Positions 35,645 through 47,037 of a stretch of 64,000 bases of DNA are shown here, piece after piece; the stretch's first letter is position 1, and each line of letters begins with the position of its first letter. Both the position numbers and the translations under genes were made by a program. The notes beneath the pieces are model-generated. The model searched no databases and had not been told where the DNA came from. It saw nothing but the letters and a program-made list of their open reading frames with translations. This DNA is from Dioscorea cayenensis subsp. rotundata (taxonomy: Eukaryota > Streptophyta > Magnoliopsida > Dioscoreales > Dioscoreaceae): positions 6,731,501 to 6,795,500 of the forward strand of contig NC_052474.1 in assembly GCF_009730915.1 (NCBI RefSeq), read 5' to 3'.

Positions 35645-38085
35645 AAGTAGTGCTCTTTCAGTTGATCTGATTTTGCAATATTTATATTTTATAAATTATT
35701 TCACATAATATAGTTTTTGCAATACATTTCAACTAAACATATGACCAAAAAATATATATATATATATATTGATTTTTTTATAAATCATTTATAAATATCT
35801 TTTTATTTTTTTACATTATATTTTGAAAGTTTTGAATTCGAAAATTTTTCAAACACAAACACAAAATATTTTGAAAACATACAAACAAAAGTGAATATTT
35901 GAGTAAAATTTATAAATAAAATTGGATTTTACCTCTAAAGAAACGATGTTCATTACACTAAACTAAAATGATATAAATTAACAATTTAATGTAAAAATTA
36001 ATTCATGCGTTATGATAACCAGTCACCTTATACTACTTCCTCATCATGGCATCCTTCTTTGTGAAATGGCTTTTTTTTTTAATATTTTTTTATGACATGA
36101 TTTCTCACTTAAATATGATAATAAAATATAATCATAGGTACTATATAACATGGAAGAATTGAAATTTTATCAAAATACTACATTTTCAAAAGACCGATAA
36201 TGAGTAAATACCGTGTGAGCACATTATGTTTTTAGAAGATCAATAATGAATAAACACTATAAGAGTTTCTGAAATAATAATAAAAAAAATTTGTATAAAA
36301 GGATCAACTCATCATGGTACACTCTTATATCATCTTTTTCAAAGCCTATTTTATTCATGTATTGATAGCACAAAATATTAATTTTTTATATTTTTTAAGA
36401 TTATAATTGTAACATATATGTTTATAAATATATGGTCAAGATCCCTTGCTTATTTAACCCAATATACCATTACTATATATATGTGTGTGTGTGTTTTCTT
36501 CTACATCACAAGTTTAAATTAAAAGGTACTAAATATGTTTGTATATAGGCACTATATATATATTGACTTATATGTACCAAAAAGGCCGGCAAAAGAAACA
36601 CATTTTATATATATAAATGCTTGGTTATAGTAGCTTAATAAACACAATATACCATGGCAATATAAATATAAATAAATAAATAAATAAATAGAAAAATAAA
36701 TTATATATATATATATATATATGAAGTCAATTCAAACCATGTCTGGTGGGGATTAAACCGTTTTAAGCTTTTGGTATAAGTTTGCAATTAGATGTGCATT
36801 TAATAATGAACAACTTTGCCCACCTCACAACCACCATTTTCTTTTCTTTTCTCACAACATGCACATATTGCCTGGTTGAATTTTGGTCCAACTTTGTTTT
36901 GACTGATTATTTAATCATCATCTATAAAGTTTTTCTTTGGCCCTATTCTAATAAAAATCAATTCTTCTGCAGTGCATTTATTTTTCGAAATAGTTTCTTT
37001 CTTATAATAAAGGATTGATTAAAATGCAATTAATTTCTCATTAGTTGCAAAAGCTGCACATGAACTGAGTATTAAGTTTCTATCATTATATTATGCTTTG
37101 ATTCCCATGTGAAATGGAACAATTGGGCATATGTTTACAATTTGAAAGCAGCATGGAATGTCCAAATGCATTGACTAACCATTCTGGAAATTAATACACT
37201 TTGATAACAATATGCATACCATATATATATGAGGCATGTATATATTTCATATATGCATTCTAAATGTGTCAGCCACCTATTGATACACCGCACCCAACCC
37301 AACAAACGAGTGACATTGTTCTTCATATAGACACCAAAATATATATATATATATATATATATTTAAACATTTAGCTTATCTTTTGAAAGGGAGGAATAAG
37401 TACTGGAATTAATTCTTAGAACTATCAATGCAATTTGAATGGCCACATCCAAATTTTCTAGAATAATATTTGTTAATAGTAATATTGCTACGCCAGTTTG
37501 CTGTCGAGCATGCAAGGCATGCCCTACCAACAAAATCTTCCATTTTCCTAATTTTGTTTCTAATTTTTTTTTAATATCTTGTCTTTCTTTTTGGGTATCA
37601 TATTCCTTTTTTCTCTTTTTTTATCTTAAAAAAAACAAAATTGTAGGTGGTGCAGTGGTCGGTTAATTCTGTGCGACTAATTTGGCGTTTTCTGCGAATA
37701 TAACTGGAAACACATTATTAGAAACAAAAATTTGGGAAAAATTAGAGAGAGCATAGAATTGGATTTGCGGCCTTTGCCTTTGCCTTTGCATTGATGATGA
37801 AATAAGTAGAGAATAGAGAGGGAGGAGATGATCAAGTATTGGGTTGGGGTGGGGTGCACATGAGGAGTGTTGTGGTGTGTTGTGTAACTTGTGTTATGTT
37901 GGGGTGAAGAGCCGGCAGGAGTGTCCAGTGCTGCTACAAACTGATCCCAAAGCAGCAAGCATGCTCTTATTCTATGCTTCTCGCCCATTTCACCGTGCAC
38001 CCACACCCCCCCAAACACACACCTCTACCTCTGTGCTATATGGTTTTTTAGCTCTCTTCTCTTCACTCGCTCATTCTCTCTCTCT

Positions 38086-38121
<36 letters not shown>

Positions 38122-38491
38122 TTATTGCCAGTCTCTATTCACCTTTTGTTCTTTATTAATTAAAAACAATATGACATAAATAGAATCCTATTGATACATA
38201 CCATCACTACTACTACCACTCTTTTCAATAAATTTATGATTTATGCATTTCATTCAAACAAAAAAAAATACTACTACCACTAGAAGTAGTAGATGATGTA
38301 GCAAGCATGGTAGAAATGAATGATTAACTAAATAAATATAATTAAGATTAACATTAAAATTAAGAGTATTATTATTATAATTAAGATTAAGATTAAGATT
38401 TAATAAAAGGTAGCCATCAATGGTTTATGGTTTATATTTGGGGGAATCCCGAAGAAAGAAACGAAACACTCTGAGAGAGGAAAGAAAAAAC

Positions 38492-38523
<32 letters not shown>

Positions 38524-38704
38524 GAAGCGCACAGGCACAGGCACAGGCAGGCGTCCCAACAAAAGGGCAAAAAAACAATATAGAGAGAAACAACCAACAG
38601 CAACACCAAAGGGCATGATTTGAGATGACAGCCCTGCTCATGCTCATGCTCATGCTCATGCTCTCGCTCTCGCGCGCAACGGCATTCACTGTTGGTTCCC
38701 TGCT
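35645..38704. other. Intergenic DNA and upstream flank of the IPT gene
   Basis: 35645-37430 is AT-rich with no gene. 37640-38110 is less AT-rich and open on both strands (a 111-codon plus frame and a 113-codon minus frame overlap), but neither translation is recognisable. Simple repeats approach the IPT start: (CT)n at about 38083-38111, (GAAA)n at about 38491-38522 and (CATGCT)n at about 38636-38661. Promoter or leader function for IPT is inferred from position only. Confidence 0.35.
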
Positions 38705-38741
38705 GTGAATACTGACAAACGCTTGGCATGCGAAACCCAAC

Positions 38742-38778
<37 letters not shown>

Positions 38779-39943
38779 TTCTTCATTGTCTTCTTCCTCA
38801 CCGAGTCGTGGTGATTCATTGGACTATATGAAAAATTTATTTTCTAGAAGCATCATCAACTGCAACGCGACAAGACTCCTCCGTCCATCGCTCCAAGCGG
38901 GGGTTGCCGCCACCTCCGTATCCACCATCACCGCCGACTCTGTGGATAACCATCACCATCGTTGCTGTTCTCGGAGTCGGAGGTCTTACCATCATCATCA
39001 TCATCATTCGAGAAGGAATGAAGATGTGCTCGTCATCATGGGCGCTACCGGTACCGGCAAGTCTAAGCTCTCCATCGACATCTCTTCTATGTTTTCCGGT
39101 GAGGTTGTTAACAGTGATAAGATCCAGGTTTATAAAGGGCTTGACATCACCACGAATAAGATGCCTATTGCTGATCGATGCGGCGTGCCGCATCATCTCC
39201 TCGGTGAGCTTGACCCTTGCGGCGGGGAACTCCCGCCGGGTGGGTTTCGATCCCTGGCGAGTTCGTGCATCGCGGGGATTGCCGCCCGTGGTCGTCGGCC
39301 GGTGCTGGCCGGCGGGTCGAACTCGTACATTCACGCGTTGCTCGCGGAGCACTATGATCCTCGGTCCGACCCGTTTGGGTCCGTCCGGCGAGAGCGGTTC
39401 AGGTATCGGTGCTGTTTTTTATGGGTTGATGTCGATGCGGCGGTGCTTGGCGAGTACCTTGATCGGCGGGTGGATGAGATGATTGGGGACGGCATGGTGG
39501 ACGAGCTGGAGGCGTACTTCGCCGCCGGCGGAGACCGGGATCACGCTGGGTTGGGGAAGGCTATTGGGGTCCCTGAATTCAAGAAGTACTTTGAAAAGGG
39601 GAAGAGCGCGGCGGGGTTCGAGATGGCGGTGGCGGAGATCAAGGAGAACACGCGGCGGCTAGCCGAGACGCAGGTGAGGAAGATCAAGCGCTTGGTGGAG
39701 CACGGGTGGGCGCTCCGACGGCTGGACGCAAGCGCGGTGATCGCCGCCAAGCTATGCGGCGCCGGTAAAGATAAGCAGGTCGAAGCCTGGGAAAGGGACG
39801 TGGTGGGGCCCAGCATCGAAGCAGTGCGCCACTTCCTCGATGGCATCTCCGCCGGCGCCGGCGCCGGCGACGATGATGATGGCGTGCACCACCAACAGTT
39901 CCTTCTCCGGCACCGACGTCAACCTCTAAGTTCCGTCAGCTGA
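38705..39943 (+). CDS. IPT: Adenylate isopentenyltransferase (cytokinin synthesis)
   Basis: An intron-less frame of 412 residues. The ATP/ADP-binding P-loop GATGTGKS is at residues 113-120, followed by NSDKIQVYKGLDITTNK (the DMAPP/adenylate-site region), PHHLLGELDP, LAGGSNSYIHALL and the C-terminal IKENTRRLAETQVRKI. The enzyme transfers an isopentenyl group from DMAPP to ADP or ATP, the first step of plant cytokinin synthesis; IPT3/5-type members are mostly plastidic. A 14-Ser run (TCA triplets) follows the first ATG and a His run (CAT triplets) precedes the P-loop. A second in-frame ATG at 38828 (MKNLFSRSII) would omit the Ser run and give a more transit-peptide-like start of 371 residues; I cannot decide between them. 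The C-terminal GAGAGDDDDG tail is low complexity. No frameshift or missing key motif. Confidence 0.95.
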
Positions 39944-40160
39944 GCATTGCAGCGTTTCGGCATTGGCCTCTTTCTTATAAAAAAAGAGAAAAAGAAAAAG
40001 AAAAAAATAGAAGAGAGGAAACAAAAAAATGAAGAGAAAAAAAGGGCCATTTTTTTTTTTAATTTAAAATTTTTGTATTTAAAAAATAGGGAGAGTGGTG
40101 GAGGCGACCAATTTTGCAGTGTTAGGAAGGTTTTTGGGAATAAAATAGGTAAAAGATAAA
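39944..40160 (+). other. IPT 3' flank / probable 3' UTR
   Basis: A-rich sequence follows the stop, with an AATAAA polyadenylation-like signal at about 40139-40144. Confidence 0.35.
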
Positions 40161-42154
40161 TTTATAATCAAGTGAAAGGAAGCAGAGACGGAAGCAGTCA
40201 TTAAAGATTAAAGGTGAAATCTATCAAAACAACCCATAACAAAAATAAAATACAGAAAATGCACTTAGACAAGTAAGTATAAATGAAAAATTTGAAAATA
40301 TTAAAAATAGTGAATTTGAATAATATTATAATAAAAAAAAGGGCAGAAGTGAGTAAATATAGGAGTTTTGTCAGGTTATCGCTGTCAACGTATATATCAT
40401 TAATTTCCCTTTTTATGATTCTTGACTGGCTCTGCCAACTCTTAATCACGTTTTGGTTGTGAGTATTAAGTGTTGGGAGAAAGCATCAGGGCATCAGAGG
40501 CATGTGATATGTGAATACCAAACTCCCCAGCCCAACTACAATGTGATGATATAAGAGGGAGGAGTGTCTTTATAAATAAACATAAATAAATAAATATAAA
40601 ATGTATTGTATAGCCACGGTGATGATGATTAGAAAAAGAAACTCCAAAAGAGTAGTTTTGGGAGCAGTTGAGTGTGTGGAGTCATGTATAGGTTGCTGAT
40701 TAATTTGCTTTGAGGCTTGACCTCCAGTTATGACCATGCCACCAGCAATCATAATATTCCTGTTTGTTTAGGGACATATGATAGGATCATAGGAGCCCTC
40801 CTATCCCTCTATGCCTGCCCTTAAGAAGAGCCCCGCAGCACAACCGCAGTTATTGTGACTTATTAGTGACTCTCCAGGCATGTCTTTGTACTGAGAAGTG
40901 AGAAGCCAAATGGACCACCACCAAAGGCACACAACACAACACTGTATCCCTACACAAATATTACATTGGGCCCTGTGTCCTTTCCTGGGGCGTTCAATGA
41001 AGTCAAATCAACAGCCTCTTCGCCGCGCTTTGCGGACGCCCATTTATTGCATCAGCAATTCAACATCACCGAGGAAAGAAAGTTTTTTTGAGTTTTTCTC
41101 TACTTAGCTTCTCTTCCCAAAAAATTATATTTGTATATATTTTTTATAATCATTTTTTTAAATTAATTTAATAAGTTAATTTCACTACAAGACAAGACAA
41201 GGCTGGAAATTAGAGGAACCTAATTCACGTCCTAGTCTTTTTCTTTGTTAACCCCGGGGCCACTTTTTGGTGGGGCTTCTTATATGCCCAAACGATAAAA
41301 AGTGTTGTAAAAGTTGGTTCACTTTGAAACAAACCAAAAACCGGCCTCCATAAATGGTTTGCGTTAAGGTTCACTCACCACAGACCCACACAAGCACACA
41401 CACATATATATCTATATATATATTAATATTATATAACTAATTAGTAACTAACTTGTTCGTAGAATATATATATATATATACTTATTATAATTATGCATGT
41501 CCATTTCAACACAGCTAGCTGGTGTTGATTTGGATCACAAAATGTCACATCTGAATCAATCTTATGATTATATTCCCCGGCCTACACATTCCGCACACAG
41601 GCCAACTGAAGAGCACTAACAAAGGGAGGACATATGCTTGGATAGTGTCTTCACGTACAACCAGATACCTACGTACCTAGTTCTGCTTCTCTTTGCCCTT
41701 GTTTTTTTTTCTCTTTTTATGTAACCCGTGTGTGTATATATATATATATTTTTTTAAAGTGAAAAAAAAGGATTCTGTTGTCACTGAGACCAGGAGGTGG
41801 TGGTACCCTCTTCTTGTTATCAGATTGGACCAGGAAATCACTACTGAATAATTAACTAGTTTGGCTACACAAGTTAAATTGAGTGAGCATCAAAATTTCC
41901 CGGCAAACTTGTTATATATGGGCTCGGTCTCATCAGTCAACGATACGATGCCATTGCATCTCCATCAACATAGATTTGGATGTTGGTGCCCTCCCTTGCT
42001 TTTCTTTTGATTCCCTGCCTTTTGTCCCTTTTCCTTCTTTACCTCAATGCATGGTAAACTCAACTGGAATAAAGCGCAAATCAAAGTGACTTCAATTTGT
42101 TAAATATCTCTGTGCTTGTGTATATATATATATATATGTATGTATGCATGCATG
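40161..42154. other. Intergenic DNA, no gene seen
   Basis: Only short unrecognisable frames; several (TA)n runs (for example about 41465-41480). Confidence 0.35.
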
Positions 42155-42174
42155 CATGCATGGGCCCATGCATG
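42155..42174. repeat. Perfect 20-bp palindrome of RY motifs
   Basis: CATGCATGGGCCCATGCATG reads the same on both strands and follows a run of CATG units (about 42145-42160). CATGCA is the RY element bound by B3-domain factors; the function here is untested. Confidence 0.6.
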
Positions 42175-42570
42175 GATTGGTGTGTCCCCATCTCCTTCAG
42201 TTTTGATTCTCTACGTTCGTTGTTGATGGAGGACTTAGAGGAGGCCACATGACAGTTGGTAACGAGCATTCATGATGGATTCGATGCTGATCACAAGGTA
42301 GCATGTCTGATTTTGTCTCCTTTTTTGGTTGACCGTTTGCTAAAGACAAGGGCGCCCCACTTTGTGAGTGCATACTTTTTTTTTTCCCATTATTATCATT
42401 ATTACTATTGTTATTATTATTGTTTTTTTGCTTCTTAAGTACTGCTCCTGTTCTCATGTCTACGTACTTCATTCAAGACTGATGAACCACTGTTCTTAGT
42501 TTCCATGATCAATTCACTTAACTAATTAAAATCCAACCAATATTAGTGGTGGCTACATTTGAAAGCATTA

Positions 42571-42612
42571 GAAGAAGAAGAAGAAGAAGAAGAAGAAGAA
42601 GAAGAAGAAGAA
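42571..42612. repeat. (GAA)14 microsatellite
   Basis: Fourteen uninterrupted GAA triplets on the plus strand. An inverted partner (TTC run) lies at about 43246-43290. Confidence 0.9.
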
Positions 42613-43245
42613 ATGAATATATTCTTCCCAAGTGGAAGTTGAGATCAGGAGATTGTATATATATATATATGTACATATGAATCATGTTTGCTGTTTGGCA
42701 ATAAACAGCAAAAAGTTTGGTCCATTTCCAGTAATGGAGTGGACACTGAACACTGAACAGGTTAAGGTTGGCGGGAAGCCGCGTGATGGCCAACTACCTT
42801 GCAGCAAACTGCATTCAGATCACGAGGCAAATATGTGGTTGATATGTTGCGAGACATAGAAGGTGGCAGTGGCACACGTACATGATTTTGGTAGGGGAGT
42901 GAGAGGCTCTCTTGTTTCCTCTGCTCAGCTCTGGGTGGTTGCAAATTGTGGCAGTGGTGCACTAGGAATCCTTGTATCACTCTTCAAAATGCCCCTTTAT
43001 TTGATCTCTTGTTGTTAGGGACCATTAGATTGTGAGGGTTGGTGTTGGTGGTGTCTGTGGTGGATTCCTTCACCTCTGCTCCCCACTGGAAATGTCTCTC
43101 CTTTGTTGCGCCTGGGGTTCAAAGGTCTCCTCCTCTGCCTCTTTCCTTTATGATTTTGCTGTATCAACAGTACTGCTACATCTTCTCTTTGGGCCAATTT
43201 GTTGTTCTTTGGATGACAACCAGGATGTATGCTTACCTTTTTCTT

Positions 43246-43290
43246 TCTTCTTCTTCTTCTTCTTCTTCTTCTTCTTCTTCTTCTTCTTCT
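43246..43290. repeat. (TTC)15-type microsatellite
   Basis: About fifteen TTC/CTT triplets on the plus strand, complementary to the (GAA)n run 630 bp upstream. Long ORFs through it (poly-Ser, poly-Phe, poly-Arg) are artefacts of the repeat. Confidence 0.9.
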
Positions 43291-43299
43291 GCTGCTTCT

Positions 43300-45940
43300 T
43301 TTATTGATGTACTCTGTTTTCATGTGCTTTTTGATTCATATGATGGAAAATTGGAAATTAAATCCCTGTTTCTTAGCTTTGGATTTTTAATTTTAATTCT
43401 TTTTTCCTTTTCTTGCTGTTCTAGCACTATAGGTGTGTATCTAAGCTTCCTAAGTTGGAGATTTAGTGAACAGACCACATGGAGTTTAGATGGTACAGGT
43501 GTTTTACTGTTGTGATAAGCACTATTGGACTGTAGAAAGCTCTTTGGAGATATTTGTGATATTTATGGATGACACACAAAAGACAATAGTACCAATGATA
43601 GGTTGCCCAATTGTGAAACAATGTTTTATATATATATATATATATATATGGTACAAAGCAGTTTATCTTCTTGGAATTAATATGGAGCTCTGTTATCATT
43701 ATTTCAAGTTGAGAGCTTTGGTTTGAAATGTCCAAATTATATATATTTTTTAAAAGCTTATCATGATATATAGCCAGCCAGTCATGAATGAAGGGTGGGG
43801 TGGTCCTAATATTGTTGGTGAAGCATGCCAAGTCATACCATCACTTTTTAGACCAAAGCCATAGTTGCAAGAGCTTTGGGAAAATGGAGAGATAAGTGGT
43901 TGTAGTCGTGTTAGCATTCAGAATAGTTTATCATAGATTTGGCAATCCATTTGGGACAATTTTGTGGATGAAAAGAGTGTCAACGACGTTTGAAGGACTG
44001 ATTTTATGTTGTTGGCCATTGGTGAAAATATTTGTTAGCCTTATTTGTCCCGGAAATCTTCATCCACAATAGTGGAATCCCATTCCACCATTTCAGAATA
44101 GTTTTGATCACTTTACTTTTATTGACTATGGAGATCAAAGCTCAAATTAAAATCAATATATAGTTGGTATGTATGTTATGTTATGGTGAAGCCACTGTTA
44201 TGAGAGTTAATTTGATAAAGGTAGAGGTTGTTTTATTTAAGGAAACGAATTTATGCGTCGAAAGGAATTGATCGTCTCTTATCGTCGCTCTTTTGTTAGC
44301 TTGCTTATGATAACCTTGCAAAGTAGGAGAGAATCTGAACACAATTCTTGTAGCAAGTGGTTGGGTGTTTGATGTTTCTTGGATTCCACTTGCAACTGAT
44401 TAGGAGGCCATGATCTTCAATGTTGTGACAGCACCATTCATGCTCACTGTTTCTTGTAATCAAATAAGACTCCATCATCTCGATAACGATAGAATTAACA
44501 AGCCACATTATACACTCCATGGAATCCAAAATATCCAAATATTCTATGATGTACATCTTTCGACAATCATTTGGATAGGAAAGTGGAGCCAAAGATAACA
44601 TATTCCTTCTCGCATATCTCTGTACGTTACTCTGGAATAAATCTATTGGTAAATTGTCATAGTAAATTGTAATCAGGATTTACATGCATATCTTTGGTGT
44701 TGTCAATGTGAGCTTGATTGATGCAAAGATCCTCACAGTTGATCTCAAAAGATAAGAACAATTGACTAATTAAGTCTTTCAAGGTTAGTAATTGGAAGAC
44801 AGATGAGCTTTAACTGTCCATATGTTTTCAGAGGAATTAGGTGATTGCTATCAAAACAAAATTATAAACTAAATCCTTTGATGGCATTAGTGATCTACAG
44901 ACTGACATGATGACGTTTAATTAACAACGATGGTTAGGAGAATAATGTATGCAATTCGGTGCATTACCTTCCCTTTCACTTTGAAAGATTGTGAGAAGAC
45001 TTAACATAGAACACAAGGATTGCTTCAATCTTTAGCCTCACCTTTGTGTGGATCAGATGCAGTGTATCAACCTTGAATTTGACCATAGATATTCTGCATC
45101 TGGTTTAGTTATTATTGTTGTTGTTTTGCATATATTTTGTGGTAAGTCCTATGAAAAGATAATTTTTTAAATGCGATGATTTAGACATGCCTGCACAGAG
45201 GAAAGTTTGAAGAAGTCTGACGATTTACCCGAGGCTTGTATTATTCCTGAAAAGCGAAAGAACTCTTCGATATATTTTGGAACATTACAGAAAAGAATAT
45301 TTTGGAAGTCATTTTGTTTGTAAGGCCTTAATTATCTTCAGAAGTTAATTTCTGAATTTTTATCCTTAATTGGCAATATGATTAGTAGCACCAACATATG
45401 ATGACCATTGAGCCACAAAAGATTTGATTGCATTTGCTAATGACTTTGCATTAATATGAAATCCCAATATGGATTATGTTATATTTTTGTTAAAATGGAT
45501 TAACCACATTGCATTAAATATGGATTATACTCCTACTTTTGAATCAGCGTAGCCTGTGTGAGGTTCATGTGTCAATCAACTTGCTAATTACTCATATATT
45601 AAGTTTCGTTCTCTTCTCTGAAGAATCTCTACTCGATATTAATAACTGGGATCTACTTCCTATAAACAGATTGATTTTAACATGCACTTATCAATAACTT
45701 TGCTGAATCTATAATGAATCATTAACTTCAGCTTGAAATTAATGGTGTCAAGGCTTTGATTAAATTGTTTGATCAACTCTGTTTGACCATTTGTCCTGTT
45801 CAGCATATGCTTTGGACATACTACCAACTATGCACCTAATTTATATTGATTATGATGAACTTATGATGATATTCAAATAAAAGGTTCATTGGTCATGTTC
45901 TTGTAGGCCAATACCTCATGAAAAACTGTGATACATTCCC
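43300..45940. other. Intergenic DNA, no gene seen
   Basis: Mixed AT-rich sequence upstream of the ABA4 remnant; no recognisable coding sense. The segment 42613-43245 is somewhat GC-richer but its translations are also unrecognisable. Confidence 0.35.
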
Positions 45941-47037
45941 ATCCTTCTTGAATGAAATTCAAGATTTCAGCCCAATAACTTGGACTGTTTCGGTCAATAC
46001 AATGCCGATAAATGAAATAAACTTCAACCTAACTGGAGTAATCTTAGTGTGCCGACAGTTGTAGTCAAGCCGAAGATTGCAAGGAACACCGGCCAAAGAA
46101 AAACTCCAAACCCATTTGATTCTTGTATTTATTTCGAACGCTAATTTATGAAAATGGGCCGGCTTAAAACCATCATGAAAAAAGTCATTAACGGGAGATG
46201 TTTATCGATGTAATGTAATGAGAAAGCAGAGTTACTTGTTCACGTATCCATATTATAATGACTTTGTCTGCGATATTTCAGTACAAACTAGATGTTTTGA
46301 TGATCAAGTTTCTTATTACCAAGTAAAAACATATAAATACATAATTTCCGTCATGCTTTTTGCTGAATTTCCCGGTTCTGATGAAGATTACTTGTTTTGT
46401 AGGGGTTGAACATTCTCAAATTGCTCGAACTGCCTTCACTTTTGGTATTATTGCTGTTCTTCCATTCTACAGTTTGATGGTTCTAGCTCCAAAATCTGAA
46501 CTTGCAAGTATTTCCCCCTATGTAAAGTTGTAAACATCTAATCTTTTGTCTATTTGAAACGTATATGCATTGTTGCTCGACTGATATCAGACCAGAAGAT
46601 CCATGAAAAGCAGTATACCAAATGTCATGCTAGCTGTTGTATATGCGGTAATTCTTTACCTCTTTTGGACACCAGAGACACTGGAATTGCTGTTTGCCAG
46701 TAAATACAGGCTAACAGAGATAAGCATTTTCTTCGGAACCATTGATAAATGTAAATGTTAATTCTAATATCTGCATTTCTTGCAGTTACCCGGCATGACT
46801 AAAATGTTCTCAATTGAAACAACGACTGCTTCAGCTTGGCGTCACTTACTCACCATCGATCTTTTTGTTGCAAGGTCTGATCACGATCTTCTTTTCATTT
46901 TTCAGTTGAATCCTACTTCCTCTACTTATTATAGCAGCAAATGTTCTGTCATTCAGGCAAGTATACCATGATGGTCCAAAGAACAAGATTGATACTCGTC
47001 TTTCAGTTTCTTTGTGCCTTTTGCTTGCCCTATTGGA

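Noticed and set aside
38400..38819. Minus-strand 139-codon frame with poly-Met and EHEHEH
   Set aside because: Produced by CAT and CATGCT repeats antisense to the IPT 5' end; no recognisable protein.
38837..39352. Minus-strand 171-codon frame inside IPT
   Set aside because: Antisense shadow of a strongly supported coding region.
43032..43515. Plus-strand 91- and 158-codon frames
   Set aside because: Length comes from the TTC repeat; the remainder has no recognisable protein sense.
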